Positions 1 through 8,238 of a DNA stretch of 64,000 nucleotides are shown in pieces. Below the pieces are notes generated by a model, which searched no databases, was not told the origin of the DNA, and worked only from the letters and a program-made list of their open reading frames with translations. Where the stretch lies: contig CBDDFV010000009.1 of the NCBI GenBank assembly GCA_965227335.1, forward strand, positions 310,001 through 374,000, in the 5' to 3' direction. The DNA is from CBDDFV01 sp965227335. GTDB lineage: Bacteria; Planctomycetota; Phycisphaerae; Phycisphaerales; SM1A02. How positions within the stretch are numbered: the first letter of the stretch is position 1; each line of letters opens with the position of its first letter. The position numbers and the translations under genes were made by a program.

Positions 1-1
1 C

Positions 2-259
2 AATCCGAACACGACCTTCGGGGTCAACGACGACTTCAACGGCCTCATCGACGAAGTGCGGATCTACGACGTGTCCAGCCCGCCCGCCTATTGCGCAGGC
101 GACGCCAACTGCGACGGCGTCGTGGACGCGGCGGACCTCGCCGCCCTCCTCGCGGCGTGGGGCGACGGGACCGGCGTCCTCGATCTGGACTTCGACAACG
201 CGGTCGGCAGCGCGGATCTCGCGGGCCTGCTCGCGGCGTGGGGTCCGTGCGCGCGGTGA
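2..259 (+). CDS. C-terminal part of a secreted LamG/dockerin-like protein (5' partial)
   Basis: The reading frame is open from the window edge, so only the last 85 residues are present. The first residues (NDDFNGLIDEVRIYDV) are the last strand of a concanavalin A-like/LamG domain, where the ID(E/D)VRIY signature is typical. After a short linker come two EF-hand-like dockerin repeats, each with an acidic loop followed by ADLAxLLAAWG (residues about 32-82). Such type I dockerin-like tails are very common at the C-terminus of exported planctomycete proteins, usually without any cohesin partner. Their role is probably calcium-dependent folding or surface attachment, which is inference. The N-terminal catalytic or adhesive part lies outside the window. 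Confidence 0.85.
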   Translation, partial: NPNTTFGVNDDFNGLIDEVRIYDVSSPPAYCAGDANCDGVVDAADLAALLAAWGDGTGVLDLDFDNAVGSADLAGLLAAWGPCAR

Positions 260-294
260 TGGTTCGGGGGGCCGGCGGCGTCCGATCCCGGCGT

Positions 295-2217
295 TCAGTA
301 CGCCCGATCCTCGCTCCGCTTCCGCCAGTTCAGGAACGACGTGTTCAGCACCTTGAAGCCGCCCGGGGTCGGGTAGTCGCCTGTGAAGTACCAGTCGCCG
401 GTGTGACCCGGCATCGCGGCCCGAAGACCGTCCACCGACTGGTAGATCACGTCCACGGGACCGTCCCACGCGATGTGCGCCGGCCGCACGATCTCCGCGA
501 CCCGCTTCGAGATCTCGTCCAGCGAGAACGGCTCGTAGATCCGACGCACGTGATTGCGGTAGCTCTTCAGCGGCCCGCCCGCCTGCGCGAGACAGTCGCG
601 CTCGACCTCTTCCAGCAGCCCGTGCATCTCACGCTGATGAATCAGCGACACCGCCGCCTCGAACGCCACGAACCGGCCGAGCTGACTCATATCGATGCCG
701 TAGCAGTCCGGATACATGATCGGCGGGGCTGAACTCACAATGATGATCCGCTTCGGACGCAGCCGACTCAGCATCGTGATGATCGACTCCCGCAACGTTG
801 TCCCCCGCACGATCGAGTCATCCAGCACCACCAGCGTGTCCGTCGGCTTCACCACGCCCCGCGTGATGTCGTAGATGTGCGCGACGAGATCGCGACGCGC
901 GGCGTCGTGGGTGATGAACGTCCGGAGCCGCGCGTCCTTGTGCGCGATCTTCTCCCCCCGCGCCCGACGCTGCACGAGATCCATCAGGCATTCCCGCGTG
1001 ATCTCGCCGCTCTGGATCTGTCCCCACAGCCGATCGACGTCCCGCGCGTGCGTGATCTCGTGCACGCCCTCCATCAGGCCCAGGTACGCCGTCTCCGCCG
1101 TGTTCGGCACGAACGAGAACACGCAGTTGTCGACGTCGTGATCCACCGCCTCCAGCACGCGCGGGGCCAGCGAACGTCCGAGCGACTTCCGTTCGCGGTA
1201 GATCTCGTGATCGTTCCCGCGACTGAAGTAGATCCGCTCGAACGTGCACTGCCGCAGCGGAAGCGCCGGGCGGAACGGTTCGTTGATCACCTCGCCGCTC
1301 CGCTTGATCACGATCACGTGCCCCGGCGGAATCGGATGCACCTGCTCCGGCTCCGCGTTGAGGACGTTCGTCAGGGCGACCCGTTCCGACGCCGCCGCGA
1401 AGACCTCGTCGTCGTGGTAGTAGTACCCCGGCCGGATGCCCGAGGGATCGCGACAGATGAACGCATCACCGTTGCCGAGCAGACCCGCGAAGACGTATCC
1501 GCCGTCCCATTCCTCACCGGCGTTCTCCATCACCCGGACGATGTTCAGGTCGTCCGACACCTGCCGCGCGAGTTCGCGCCCGTCCAGCCCGACGAACGAG
1601 CCGGGGCCCATCGTCGCCTCGAGGTGATCGTGCTCGCGGTCGAGGCAGTAGCCGATACGCTCGAGGATCACCTGGGTGTCCGAGTCGCCGACCAGATCCA
1701 GCCCGTAGCCGTGCAATTGCCGGAAGAGCTCCGGGGCGTTCGTCACGTTGAAGTTGCCGGCGACCATCATCGACCGGCTCGCGACGTTCGACTTCCGGAT
1801 GTACGGATGGCAGAACTTGACCGATCGGCCCGAATGCGTGCCGTACCGCAGGTGACCGATGTACACCTCGCCCAGAAACTCACACTTGAGCTTGGCGTCT
1901 CGTTCGTCCAGTTCGCGGCCCCGGGCCGCCGCCTTCTCGATCGGTTTCAGGTCGGAGGAAATCGCCTTCAGCACCCGCTCCAGCGCGTTGCGTTTGTCGG
2001 AGCGAACCCGCCGCAGGAACTGCTCGGCCGCCGGCATGTCGAACTTGACCACGCCGACGCCCGCGCCGTCCTGACCGCGATTGTGCTGCTTCTCGAGGAG
2101 CAGCGACAAGCGACGAAGACCCCATGCGGCGTCGCCGTAGGTCTCGTGGTAGTGCGGGAGCGGCTTCAGCGTGCGGACCAGCGCCAAGCCGCATTCGTGG
2201 CGGATGGTATCGCCCAT
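295..2217 (-). CDS. purF: Amidophosphoribosyltransferase, large Bacteroidetes/planctomycete type
   Basis: First committed step of purine synthesis: glutamine-dependent conversion of PRPP to phosphoribosylamine in the cytoplasm. The 640-residue protein begins MGDTIRHECGLALVR; Cys9 is the likely N-terminal-nucleophile-type glutaminase cysteine, although it is not exposed by simple removal of Met as in Escherichia coli PurF. The glutaminase region carries KQHNRGQDGAG and GHLRYGTHS; the phosphoribosyltransferase half carries the PRPP loop LVVLDDSIVRGTTL near residue 465. The frame is open further upstream, but this start gives the family N-terminus. It is longer than the roughly 500-residue enterobacterial enzyme and matches the long type. 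A TACTGT box lies 8 nt upstream (2226-2231), compatible with a leaderless message. Confidence 0.93.
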   Translation of the reverse strand: MGDTIRHECGLALVRTLKPLPHYHETYGDAAWGLRRLSLLLEKQHNRGQDGAGVGVVKFDMPAAEQFLRRVRSDKRNALERVLKAISSDLKPIEKAAARGRELDERDAKLKCEFLGEVYIGHLRYGTHSGRSVKFCHPYIRKSNVASRSMMVAGNFNVTNAPELFRQLHGYGLDLVGDSDTQVILERIGYCLDREHDHLEATMGPGSFVGLDGRELARQVSDDLNIVRVMENAGEEWDGGYVFAGLLGNGDAFICRDPSGIRPGYYYHDDEVFAAASERVALTNVLNAEPEQVHPIPPGHVIVIKRSGEVINEPFRPALPLRQCTFERIYFSRGNDHEIYRERKSLGRSLAPRVLEAVDHDVDNCVFSFVPNTAETAYLGLMEGVHEITHARDVDRLWGQIQSGEITRECLMDLVQRRARGEKIAHKDARLRTFITHDAARRDLVAHIYDITRGVVKPTDTLVVLDDSIVRGTTLRESIITMLSRLRPKRIIIVSSAPPIMYPDCYGIDMSQLGRFVAFEAAVSLIHQREMHGLLEEVERDCLAQAGGPLKSYRNHVRRIYEPFSLDEISKRVAEIVRPAHIAWDGPVDVIYQSVDGLRAAMPGHTGDWYFTGDYPTPGGFKVLNTSFLNWRKRSEDRAY

Positions 2218-2331
2218 GCGGCAGCACAGTAGTCGGACGCCCCTCGGCAGGCAACACGACCGGCGCCTCACCTTCCAGATCAATCGGCCGACCCGTCCCG
2301 CACGCCCCCGAAGCGACGCGAATGCGTCACA

Positions 2332-3123
2332 ATGTCCGACATGCCCGCCGATCCCACCGAACCGCCGCCCGGTCAGCTTCGCCCCGAGGCCCTCACCTGG
2401 GCCGCGCTCCTCGCCCACTGGATGGATTACGCCAAAGCGGCGAAGGCCGCCGCGCACGCCGGCGACGAGAACGCGGCACGCCATCGCGAAGGAACCGTCT
2501 CGGTCATCACCCTCCAGGCCGTCGCCTTCGCCCTCCGCGACCTCGCCCGCGTCCCCGCCGAGGATCGCCCCTTCGCCCGCGACCAGGCCGCCGTCCTTGT
2601 CCGCGAGCACGTCGGGCGGCTTGACGGCCTCTGGCGCGGCGTCCCCATGACCGAGGGACTCCTCGACCTCATCGCCGACGCCCGGCTTGCCCTGCGACTC
2701 GCCGTGTACGCCGGCGCGCAGGAAGCCGTCTGGACCGGCGACGACGTCTGGGTCATGCCCGACGTCGACCACGGCGACCTCTCACGCGGAACGCTCGTCC
2801 TCATGGCCCCCGGCACCTTCGTCATGCCCGGCGAACCCGTCGCGTGGTGGAACGACCGCCCCGCCCCCGACATCCCCGACTGCGACGTGCGCGCGATCGA
2901 GATGCCCCGGCAGGTCTACCGTCAGCTCAACGACGAGGGCGTCGTCACCGGCGACATCATCGCCCCCGTGGAAGCGGACCTGCCGTCAGGCCTGCCGCTG
3001 CTCGTCCCGCTCGTCGAGAACGGCGAGCCGGTGGGGTACTTCCCGACGGAGCGTGCTGAATGGGAGGCGATGCAACGCCGCGCGATGCCTGACGGCGCCC
3101 GGGTCGACGTGGAGCACCACTAG
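2332..3123 (+). CDS. Conserved-looking protein of unknown function
   Basis: A 263-residue cytoplasmic protein with no signal peptide or membrane segment, divergent from purF. The N-terminal third is helical and rich in Ala/Arg (about residues 18-110). The C-terminal half is strand-rich, with PGTFVMPGEPVAWW and several acidic turns (DVDHGD), suggesting a beta-barrel or sandwich. I do not recognise a family. Codon use matches the neighbours and the frame is uninterrupted, so it is probably expressed. A second in-frame ATG three codons in (MPADPTEPP) is an alternative start. Confidence 0.7.
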   Translation: MSDMPADPTEPPPGQLRPEALTWAALLAHWMDYAKAAKAAAHAGDENAARHREGTVSVITLQAVAFALRDLARVPAEDRPFARDQAAVLVREHVGRLDGLWRGVPMTEGLLDLIADARLALRLAVYAGAQEAVWTGDDVWVMPDVDHGDLSRGTLVLMAPGTFVMPGEPVAWWNDRPAPDIPDCDVRAIEMPRQVYRQLNDEGVVTGDIIAPVEADLPSGLPLLVPLVENGEPVGYFPTERAEWEAMQRRAMPDGARVDVEHH

Positions 3124-3253
3124 CCTCCGGCTCCGCCGGAGGTCGATCCGGCGTCATCGCCACCACGCCGCATCGTTCCGTTGAGCGCCTGCGCGAGGCT
3201 CCACGGGAACGCACCCGGACGAGCGGAGCCCAACCTTGCGGCTCCCCGGGAGG

Positions 3254-3670
3254 TCAGGGGCCCGCCGGCCAGATGTCCCGGTCGATGAACTCCACCGAAT
3301 TCCCCGCCGGATCGCGTACGTAGATCGACTGCCCGCCGTCGTCCCAGGCGTGCGTCTGCTCGATCTCAATGTCGTTCGCTTCGAGATGCTGACGCCATGC
3401 ATCGAGCGTCTCGGGGCGGATGCGGAACGCGACGTGCCCCGCCCCCTTCGCGCCGTGCGACGGGACCGTCCGGTCCGACCCGCTCGACACCGCCGGATCA
3501 AAGATCAGCAGCACCTGCGTGGTCGAGACGCGGAAGCCGACGCCGAGCTCCGTCCGCTCCCACAGCGAGGAGAGGCCGATCACGTCCGTGTAGAAGGTTT
3601 CCATCGCCGCGAGATCGTCGGCGTAGAGAATCGTCTCGAGAATCCCGTGGACGTCAGGGCGCTCGCTCAT
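3254..3670 (-). CDS. VOC (glyoxalase/bleomycin resistance) superfamily protein
   Basis: A 138-residue single-chain VOC fold. It starts with the classic ILETILYADDLAAMETFYTDVIGL strand-helix and ends in GQSIYVRDPAGNSVEFID. The metal-ligand positions are visible as H (residue 8), H (in GAGHVAFRI) and E (in NSVEFID), so it could be a metal-dependent lyase, dioxygenase or resistance protein; the substrate is unknown. Its ATG overlaps the stop of the upstream MBL hydrolase gene by 4 bases (3667-3670), so the two are translationally coupled and form one minus-strand unit with lpxA. Confidence 0.85.
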   Translation of the reverse strand: MSERPDVHGILETILYADDLAAMETFYTDVIGLSSLWERTELGVGFRVSTTQVLLIFDPAVSSGSDRTVPSHGAKGAGHVAFRIRPETLDAWRQHLEANDIEIEQTHAWDDGGQSIYVRDPAGNSVEFIDRDIWPAGP

Positions 3671-4515
3671 CCGAACAACGCCATCTGGGCGCCGACGAGC
3701 GGCGCGACGCGTGGGGTCGGCGCGGCCGGGATCACCGACAGCATCGGGGTCGGCGCGTCCTGGGCGGAGATCGTCAGCCGATCCGCCAGTTCCGGCGCCT
3801 CCTGCTCGTACAGGCGCTGGACGATCGACGGCGAGTTGCACTCCCGCGACAGGTGCAACGCCACGATCCGGCGCAGCCGCGAGTTCTCCGCGATCCGACG
3901 CACCGCCCGGAATGACTCGTCGTTCGACAGGTGACCGAAGCCGTTCATGATCCGCCGCTTCAGCATCGCGGGACGACCGCTCTCGACCTGCAGCCGCCGG
4001 TCGTAGTTCGACTCCATCGCCAGCGCATCAAGCTGCGTGAACCGATCGAACAGCGCGTTCGTCGTCCGCCCGAGGTCCGTCGCCCAGCCGAGCCGCACGC
4101 CGCCGTGGTTGATGACGTACCCCGTCGATCCCGCATCATCATGCGCGAACCGCACGATCTCCACGTGCGTGCGTCGATCGATCTCGAAGTCGTCGTCGAA
4201 GAGCTTCACGTGCCGCATCGAGGCGCCGTTCTTGAAGAGGCGAGTGCGCTGCTGTCGATGGGCGAAGATCCGGATGTGCTCCCGCGCCGCGATCTTCGCC
4301 CACGAGGGATAGAAGTGGTCGCGATCGAGGTGCGTCAGCAGGATGCCGTGGATTTCGCCCGGTTTGACGCCGAGGTCCGCGAGGGCCCGGATCGTCCGGC
4401 GGGGCGAGAGGCCGGCGTCCATCAGCAGACACCGCCGTCCCCGCAGGTCCTCCCGGACCACGACCGAGCAGTTCCCGCCTGATCCGCTCGCCAGCACGCA
4501 GAATGAAAGCGACAT
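3667..4515 (-). CDS. MBL-fold metallohydrolase, YycJ/WalJ-like
   Basis: A 282-residue cytoplasmic metallo-beta-lactamase-fold hydrolase. The start MSLSFCVLASGSGGNC is the usual N-terminus of the YycJ/WalJ group (ASGSxGN), members of which are 5'-3' exonuclease-like. Motif 2 reads LLTHLDRDHF, so the second His of the canonical HxHxDH is Asp here. Further metal ligands are plausible at GWATDLG (Asp), in SNYD and in GHLSNDE. It lies 17 nt downstream of lpxA on the same strand and is coupled to the VOC gene. The substrate is unproven. Confidence 0.82.
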   Translation of the reverse strand: MSLSFCVLASGSGGNCSVVVREDLRGRRCLLMDAGLSPRRTIRALADLGVKPGEIHGILLTHLDRDHFYPSWAKIAAREHIRIFAHRQQRTRLFKNGASMRHVKLFDDDFEIDRRTHVEIVRFAHDDAGSTGYVINHGGVRLGWATDLGRTTNALFDRFTQLDALAMESNYDRRLQVESGRPAMLKRRIMNGFGHLSNDESFRAVRRIAENSRLRRIVALHLSRECNSPSIVQRLYEQEAPELADRLTISAQDAPTPMLSVIPAAPTPRVAPLVGAQMALFG

Positions 4516-4532
4516 CCGTGTCCTTTCCGATT

Positions 4533-5369
4533 TCAGTCTTCCAGTCCGTCCGGGATCGGCGACGCCGTGTCCGGGCCGCGCTGCGTTTTCGTGTGTCCCG
4601 GGCAGATCCCGCGTTCGCACGTTGCGATGAAGTCAATATACATCTGCACCTTCGGCTCGTGGGCGCGTTCCTGCAGGGCGTCGATCGCGGTCTGCATCGT
4701 CAGGTTCCGTCGGTAGAGCATCTTGAAAACCCAGCGCACCTGTTCGATCTCCTCCTTGGTGGCCCCGCTGCGCCGCAGTCCGACGAGGTTGATCCCGCCG
4801 GCCCGGTTGATGCCGGTGAGCATGAAGTGGGGGGGCAGATCGTACGAGAGTCCCATCGCTCCCGAGAGCATCGCCCCGTCGCCGACGCGACAGAACTGGT
4901 GCACCATCGTGCCGCCGCCGATGTTGATCCGGTCCCCGGTCGTCACGTGGCCCCCCAGCGCGACGTTGTTGGCCAGGATGTTCCGGCTGCCGACCCGGCA
5001 ATCGTGTCCCGCATGGCTGTTCACCATGAAGTAATTGTCATCGCCCACCCGCGTCGGACCGTCGTCCGTCATCGCCCGGTGCACCGTGACGTGCTCCCGG
5101 AACCGGTTGCGATCGCCGATCACCACGCCGTGACCGGCCGCTTCGTGGTCGTACCCGGTCGACTGCGGCGAGAACCCGAGACACACGAATGGATAACACA
5201 GGTTCGCCTCGCCCATCGTCAACGGACCCTGCAGGTAGACATTGCCGAGCAGGCGGCACTGCGGACCGATCGTGATGTCGCCCTGCAGCACGCAGTTCGG
5301 TCCGATCTCGACGTCGTCGGCGAGCGTGATGTCGCCGTCCAGAATGGCGGTGGGATGCACCGTTGGCAT
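4533..5369 (-). CDS. lpxA: Acyl-ACP--UDP-N-acetylglucosamine O-acyltransferase
   Basis: First step of lipid A synthesis in the cytoplasm: transfer of a 3-hydroxyacyl chain from ACP to UDP-GlcNAc. The 278-residue protein has the hexapeptide left-handed beta-helix from residue 1 to about 190 (repeated I-G-x-x-x-x turns), the catalytic His in NSHAGHDC (His125 region of the E. coli enzyme), GGGTMVHQFCRVG, and the C-terminal helical domain with GLRRSGATKEEI. Length and architecture are normal (E. coli 262). Its presence supports a lipid A-containing outer membrane. It is divergent from lipB, with 68 nt between the two starts. Confidence 0.93.
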   Translation of the reverse strand: MPTVHPTAILDGDITLADDVEIGPNCVLQGDITIGPQCRLLGNVYLQGPLTMGEANLCYPFVCLGFSPQSTGYDHEAAGHGVVIGDRNRFREHVTVHRAMTDDGPTRVGDDNYFMVNSHAGHDCRVGSRNILANNVALGGHVTTGDRINIGGGTMVHQFCRVGDGAMLSGAMGLSYDLPPHFMLTGINRAGGINLVGLRRSGATKEEIEQVRWVFKMLYRRNLTMQTAIDALQERAHEPKVQMYIDFIATCERGICPGHTKTQRGPDTASPIPDGLED

Positions 5370-5437
5370 CGCGGCAGGCTCCGGCGTCCGGGGTGGGAAA
5401 GACGCCTATCATCGCGGGTGAAGCGAGGTTTCGCCAC

Positions 5438-6247
5438 ATGACCGGCCCGCATTCCGCCGCCCCGTCTCCGGAATCCGACGCACACGTCGTCTCATCGCTC
5501 GGCGTCCGCGTCGTCGACCTGGGACGCGATGTCCCCTACGAAGACGCCCTCGCCCGCCAGCGCGCCGCCGTCGAGGACGTCATCGCCCGACGCGATTCCG
5601 ATGGCGGCGGGATGACGATCTTCCTCCTCGAACACGTCCCCGTCATCACGATCTCGAAACGACGGGATGCCCCCGACCACCTGCTCGCCACCGAAGCCCA
5701 GCTCGAACAGGCCGGCGTCGTCGTCGCTCGCACCGATCGGGGCGGCGACATCACCTACCACGGTCCCGGTCAGCTCATCGCCTACCCCATCCTCGACCTC
5801 AACCGCCTCGGACTCCGCCTGCACGGCTACATGCGCTTCCTCGAAGACGTCGTCATCGACACCCTCGACGCCTTCGGCCTCGCCGGGCGACGCGACGCGT
5901 GCGCCACCGGCGTCTGGATCGACGGGTACGAGATCGAGGAAGTCGCCGACGGACAGGGGCGCCTTCGGAACGACGCGGCCCAACCCCTGTGCGCAGCCGG
6001 GTTTCGCGGCGATCGGAAGATCTGCGCGATGGGCGTTCGCGTCTCACGCTGGGTGAGCATGCACGGGCTCGCGCTGAACGTACGCCCCGACCTTGCACAC
6101 TTCCAGCTCATCGTGCCGTGCGGCCTGACCGGCCGGTCGGTGACCTCGATGGCGGCGGAACTCGGCCGCCACGCCCCCGATGTTCCGGCGGTCCGGGACG
6201 CGATCCTCGATGCGTTCGCCCGACGCCTCGACGAACAGGTCCTCTGA
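5438..6247 (+). CDS. lipB: Octanoyl-[acyl-carrier protein] transferase
   Basis: Transfers octanoate from ACP to lipoyl domains, the first step of de novo lipoate attachment, in the cytoplasm. The 269-residue protein shows RGGDITYHGPGQLIAYPI, the catalytic Lys in KICAMGVRVSRWVSMHG, and the thiol in IVPCGLTGRSVTSM, the standard LipB signatures. Between GVWIDG and the lysine motif there is an insertion of about 20 residues (EEVADGQGRLRNDAAQPL) not usual for the family. The ATG at 5438 was chosen over an in-frame codon at 5363 because the upstream sequence overlaps the lpxA start region and has no family similarity. A TATCAT box lies near 5407. Confidence 0.93.
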   Translation: MTGPHSAAPSPESDAHVVSSLGVRVVDLGRDVPYEDALARQRAAVEDVIARRDSDGGGMTIFLLEHVPVITISKRRDAPDHLLATEAQLEQAGVVVARTDRGGDITYHGPGQLIAYPILDLNRLGLRLHGYMRFLEDVVIDTLDAFGLAGRRDACATGVWIDGYEIEEVADGQGRLRNDAAQPLCAAGFRGDRKICAMGVRVSRWVSMHGLALNVRPDLAHFQLIVPCGLTGRSVTSMAAELGRHAPDVPAVRDAILDAFARRLDEQVL

Positions 6248-6291
6248 ACCACCCGCCAGATCGCCTGTCTTCACGCGTCCGTATCAGCATG

Positions 6292-6312
6292 ATCCCCGGT
6301 TCGCGCGGGGAT
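6292..6312 (+). terminator. Rho-independent terminator after lipB
   Basis: Perfect 7-bp stem (ATCCCCG / CGGGGAT) with a 7-nt loop followed by TTT, 45 nt after the lipB stop. It separates lipB from the unknown cluster that follows. Confidence 0.7.
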
Positions 6313-6369
6313 TTTGTGCAATGCATCGATCGCAGCCGTTAGACTGCAGGTCGGAGGCGAGAGGGCGAG

Positions 6370-7335
6370 ATGGCCGAGCGTGTCAAGAACCTGGTGATGG
6401 TCGACGACCTGCTCATCGACCTCATGACCGCGCTCGGCCACGGCCATCGTCGGCTTCTTGATGCGTCCGTCTCCGATGTCGGCGGGCTCGCCGTCAAAAG
6501 CGCCGAGGTCGTCGTCGAGTTCGACATGAGCGCCGAACAACGCAAGACCGCCAGCGGCGTCAGCCTCGGCGTGCGCCCGGCCCCGCTCTTCACGCCGCCC
6601 TCCGTCGGCGTCGACAACACGTCCTCGGAGTCCACCCTGACCGCGTCGAACCGGGCGCGGATGACGATCCAGATCGTCAACATTCCGACCGTCGCCGACG
6701 AACCGGACCCCAAGCCGAAAAAGAAAAAGAAGAAGAAGCCGTCGGCGGACCCGGATGATCCCGTCGTGAAGAAAGCCGCCGACCCCGGCCGCCCGATCAC
6801 GCCCGATCGTCCGACCGATCCCGATCCCCAGAAGAAGGCCGCCGCCGCGCTCCAGGCCCTGCGCGATGCGATCGAACGGCGCGGCGTGCTCGCCGATCGA
6901 CCCCAGGTCCGCCGCCGCCTTGACGACGCCATCGCCCGCTATCACGCCGCGCCTTCCGCCGAAACGCGCGGCGCCGTGCTCGAACTCATCCGACCGGAAT
7001 GGCGTCGCGCCGACTTCGTCCCGTCGTTCGAGGTGCTGCACGAACTCGAGGCGGCGGGTCTGCTCGACGCCCTGGCGGACGATGACCGACGCTTCCGGGA
7101 CGCCCTCGCCCCCGGCCTCCGTCAGCTGGTGGCGATGGTCGACACCTTCGAACTCGGCGCCGACGCCGTCCTTGCCTTCCACAAGGCGGTCGACGAAGTG
7201 CTCGGCAGCGCCAGTCAGACCGAAGCCCGCGGCCGTCTCGTCGCGGCCGTTCGTCGACTCCGGCGCCAGACCGCGGACCAGCCCCTGCCCGAGGGCATGC
7301 ACCAGTTTCTCGCCGGCCTTGAACTCGGCGAGTAA
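6370..7335 (+). CDS. Unknown protein, first of a four-gene cluster; poly-Lys linker
   Basis: A 321-residue protein of no recognised family. Residues 1-50 are a helical segment (LLIDLMTALGHGHRRLL). Residues 40-65 hold a strand pattern GLAVKSAEVVVEFDMS, and near residue 95 a second strand reads NRARMTIQIVNIP; the same two elements recur in the next three genes. A basic-acidic linker with seven consecutive lysines follows (about 115-125), then a helical Ala/Arg-rich C-terminal domain (about 155-320). A ribosome site (GAGGCGAGAGG) precedes the ATG, and a TAGACT box lies at 6340-6345. The layout (helix, then beta module beginning I-x-x-V-x-V-E-F) is loosely like DUF2589-type proteins; this is only a hint. 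Confidence 0.6.
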   Translation: MAERVKNLVMVDDLLIDLMTALGHGHRRLLDASVSDVGGLAVKSAEVVVEFDMSAEQRKTASGVSLGVRPAPLFTPPSVGVDNTSSESTLTASNRARMTIQIVNIPTVADEPDPKPKKKKKKKPSADPDDPVVKKAADPGRPITPDRPTDPDPQKKAAAALQALRDAIERRGVLADRPQVRRRLDDAIARYHAAPSAETRGAVLELIRPEWRRADFVPSFEVLHELEAAGLLDALADDDRRFRDALAPGLRQLVAMVDTFELGADAVLAFHKAVDEVLGSASQTEARGRLVAAVRRLRRQTADQPLPEGMHQFLAGLELGE

Positions 7336-7356
7336 CGACAGAGAGGTCTCACGCTC

Positions 7357-7794
7357 ATGGCGGACTACGTCGTCAACCGCAGCGTCTCCCAGATCCTCAA
7401 CGATCTCAAGGACGCGGATCCCGACAACGCCGTGTGGACGGGCGCCATCGACGGTCTCAAGACCACCGCCAATGGCCTGGGCCTCGGCGGCGTGACGATC
7501 CCGATCGTCGTTCCCCAGGCGATCATCGATGACATCATCGACTTCGTCACGCCCGACGCGGACGGCGGGGGCGGATCGACGCCTGTTCCGGGTCTCGACC
7601 TCGCGGCGGTCGATCCCCTCGAGCCGCTGAAGAAGATCGCCCAGGCGATCAACGAGGCCGAAGGACTGCTGAATCAGGAGAACCTCGTCATCGCCACCGG
7701 CGAGGTCGAGGCCACCCTCAATGTGGATGTCGGCGGCGTCGCCGGCGCCAACGCGGCGATCCGCATCACCATCCAGCCCCGGCCGGAATCCTGA
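7357..7794 (+). CDS. Unknown protein, second of the cluster
   Basis: A 145-residue protein. An N-terminal amphipathic region (VNRSVSQILNDLKDA) is followed by a hydrophobic stretch with VTIPIVVPQAIIDDIIDF (about 48-65), a Gly-rich linker and a helix (PLEPLKKIAQAINEA). The C-terminal beta pair reads LVIATGEVEATLNVDV and ANAAIRITIQP. That ending aligns by eye with the C-terminus of the next gene and with the central strands of the previous one. It lies 21 nt after the upstream gene and 2 nt before the next, so it is almost certainly co-transcribed. No signal peptide and no catalytic motif are seen. Confidence 0.6.
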   Translation: MADYVVNRSVSQILNDLKDADPDNAVWTGAIDGLKTTANGLGLGGVTIPIVVPQAIIDDIIDFVTPDADGGGGSTPVPGLDLAAVDPLEPLKKIAQAINEAEGLLNQENLVIATGEVEATLNVDVGGVAGANAAIRITIQPRPES

Positions 7795-7796
7795 TC

Positions 7797-8177
7797 ATGC
7801 CCGAGTCCGACGTCATGGCGTTGTCGATCGACGCGGGCGACTGGCTGACCTCCGTCGCCGCCGCGGCCGGGCCCGCCGCCGAAACCGCGGCCGGACAACT
7901 CCTCGATCTGCTCGAGGCGGCCGGCGTGCCGCTCACCATTGATCTGGCGATTCCGCTGCCGCAGGTCGCGTCGCCGCTGGCCGCGCCCGCCGCCGCGCCC
8001 GCCCCGGTGCTTCGCCAGCTCGCCGAGTCGCTCCTCGCGTCGGAGGATGTCCTCCGGCCGCACGACCTTTCGATCGCGGGCGCGCAGATCGAGACCGACC
8101 TCAACGTCGCCGTCGACGACCGGCCCGTCTCGCGGGCCCGCGTGCGGCTGACCCTCGCCCCCGCCGCGCCGCCGTGA
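7797..8177 (+). CDS. Unknown protein, third of the cluster
   Basis: A 126-residue protein. N-terminal helices rich in Ala/Leu (residues 12-45) contain VPLTIDLAIPLPQV, reminiscent of VTIPIVVPQA in the preceding protein. The C-terminal beta pair is LSIAGAQIETDLNVAV and SRARVRLTLAP, clearly the same module as LVIATGEVEATLNVDV ... AAIRITIQP upstream. The two adjacent small proteins are therefore likely diverged tandem duplicates. Their function is unknown. The 2-nt gap from the previous stop suggests translational coupling. Confidence 0.6.
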   Translation: MPESDVMALSIDAGDWLTSVAAAAGPAAETAAGQLLDLLEAAGVPLTIDLAIPLPQVASPLAAPAAAPAPVLRQLAESLLASEDVLRPHDLSIAGAQIETDLNVAVDDRPVSRARVRLTLAPAAPP

Positions 8178-8238
8178 CCGCGACGGCGGCCCGCGCCTCG
8201 CTGTTCGTCGACTTCGAGTCCATTGCTGGGAGATTGTC

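Noticed and set aside
6715..6740. Homopolymer-like AAG/AAA run (poly-Lys) as a possible frameshift site or programmed slippage
   Set aside because: The frame continues with sensible codon use on both sides and reaches a normal stop next to the following gene, so no slippage is needed.
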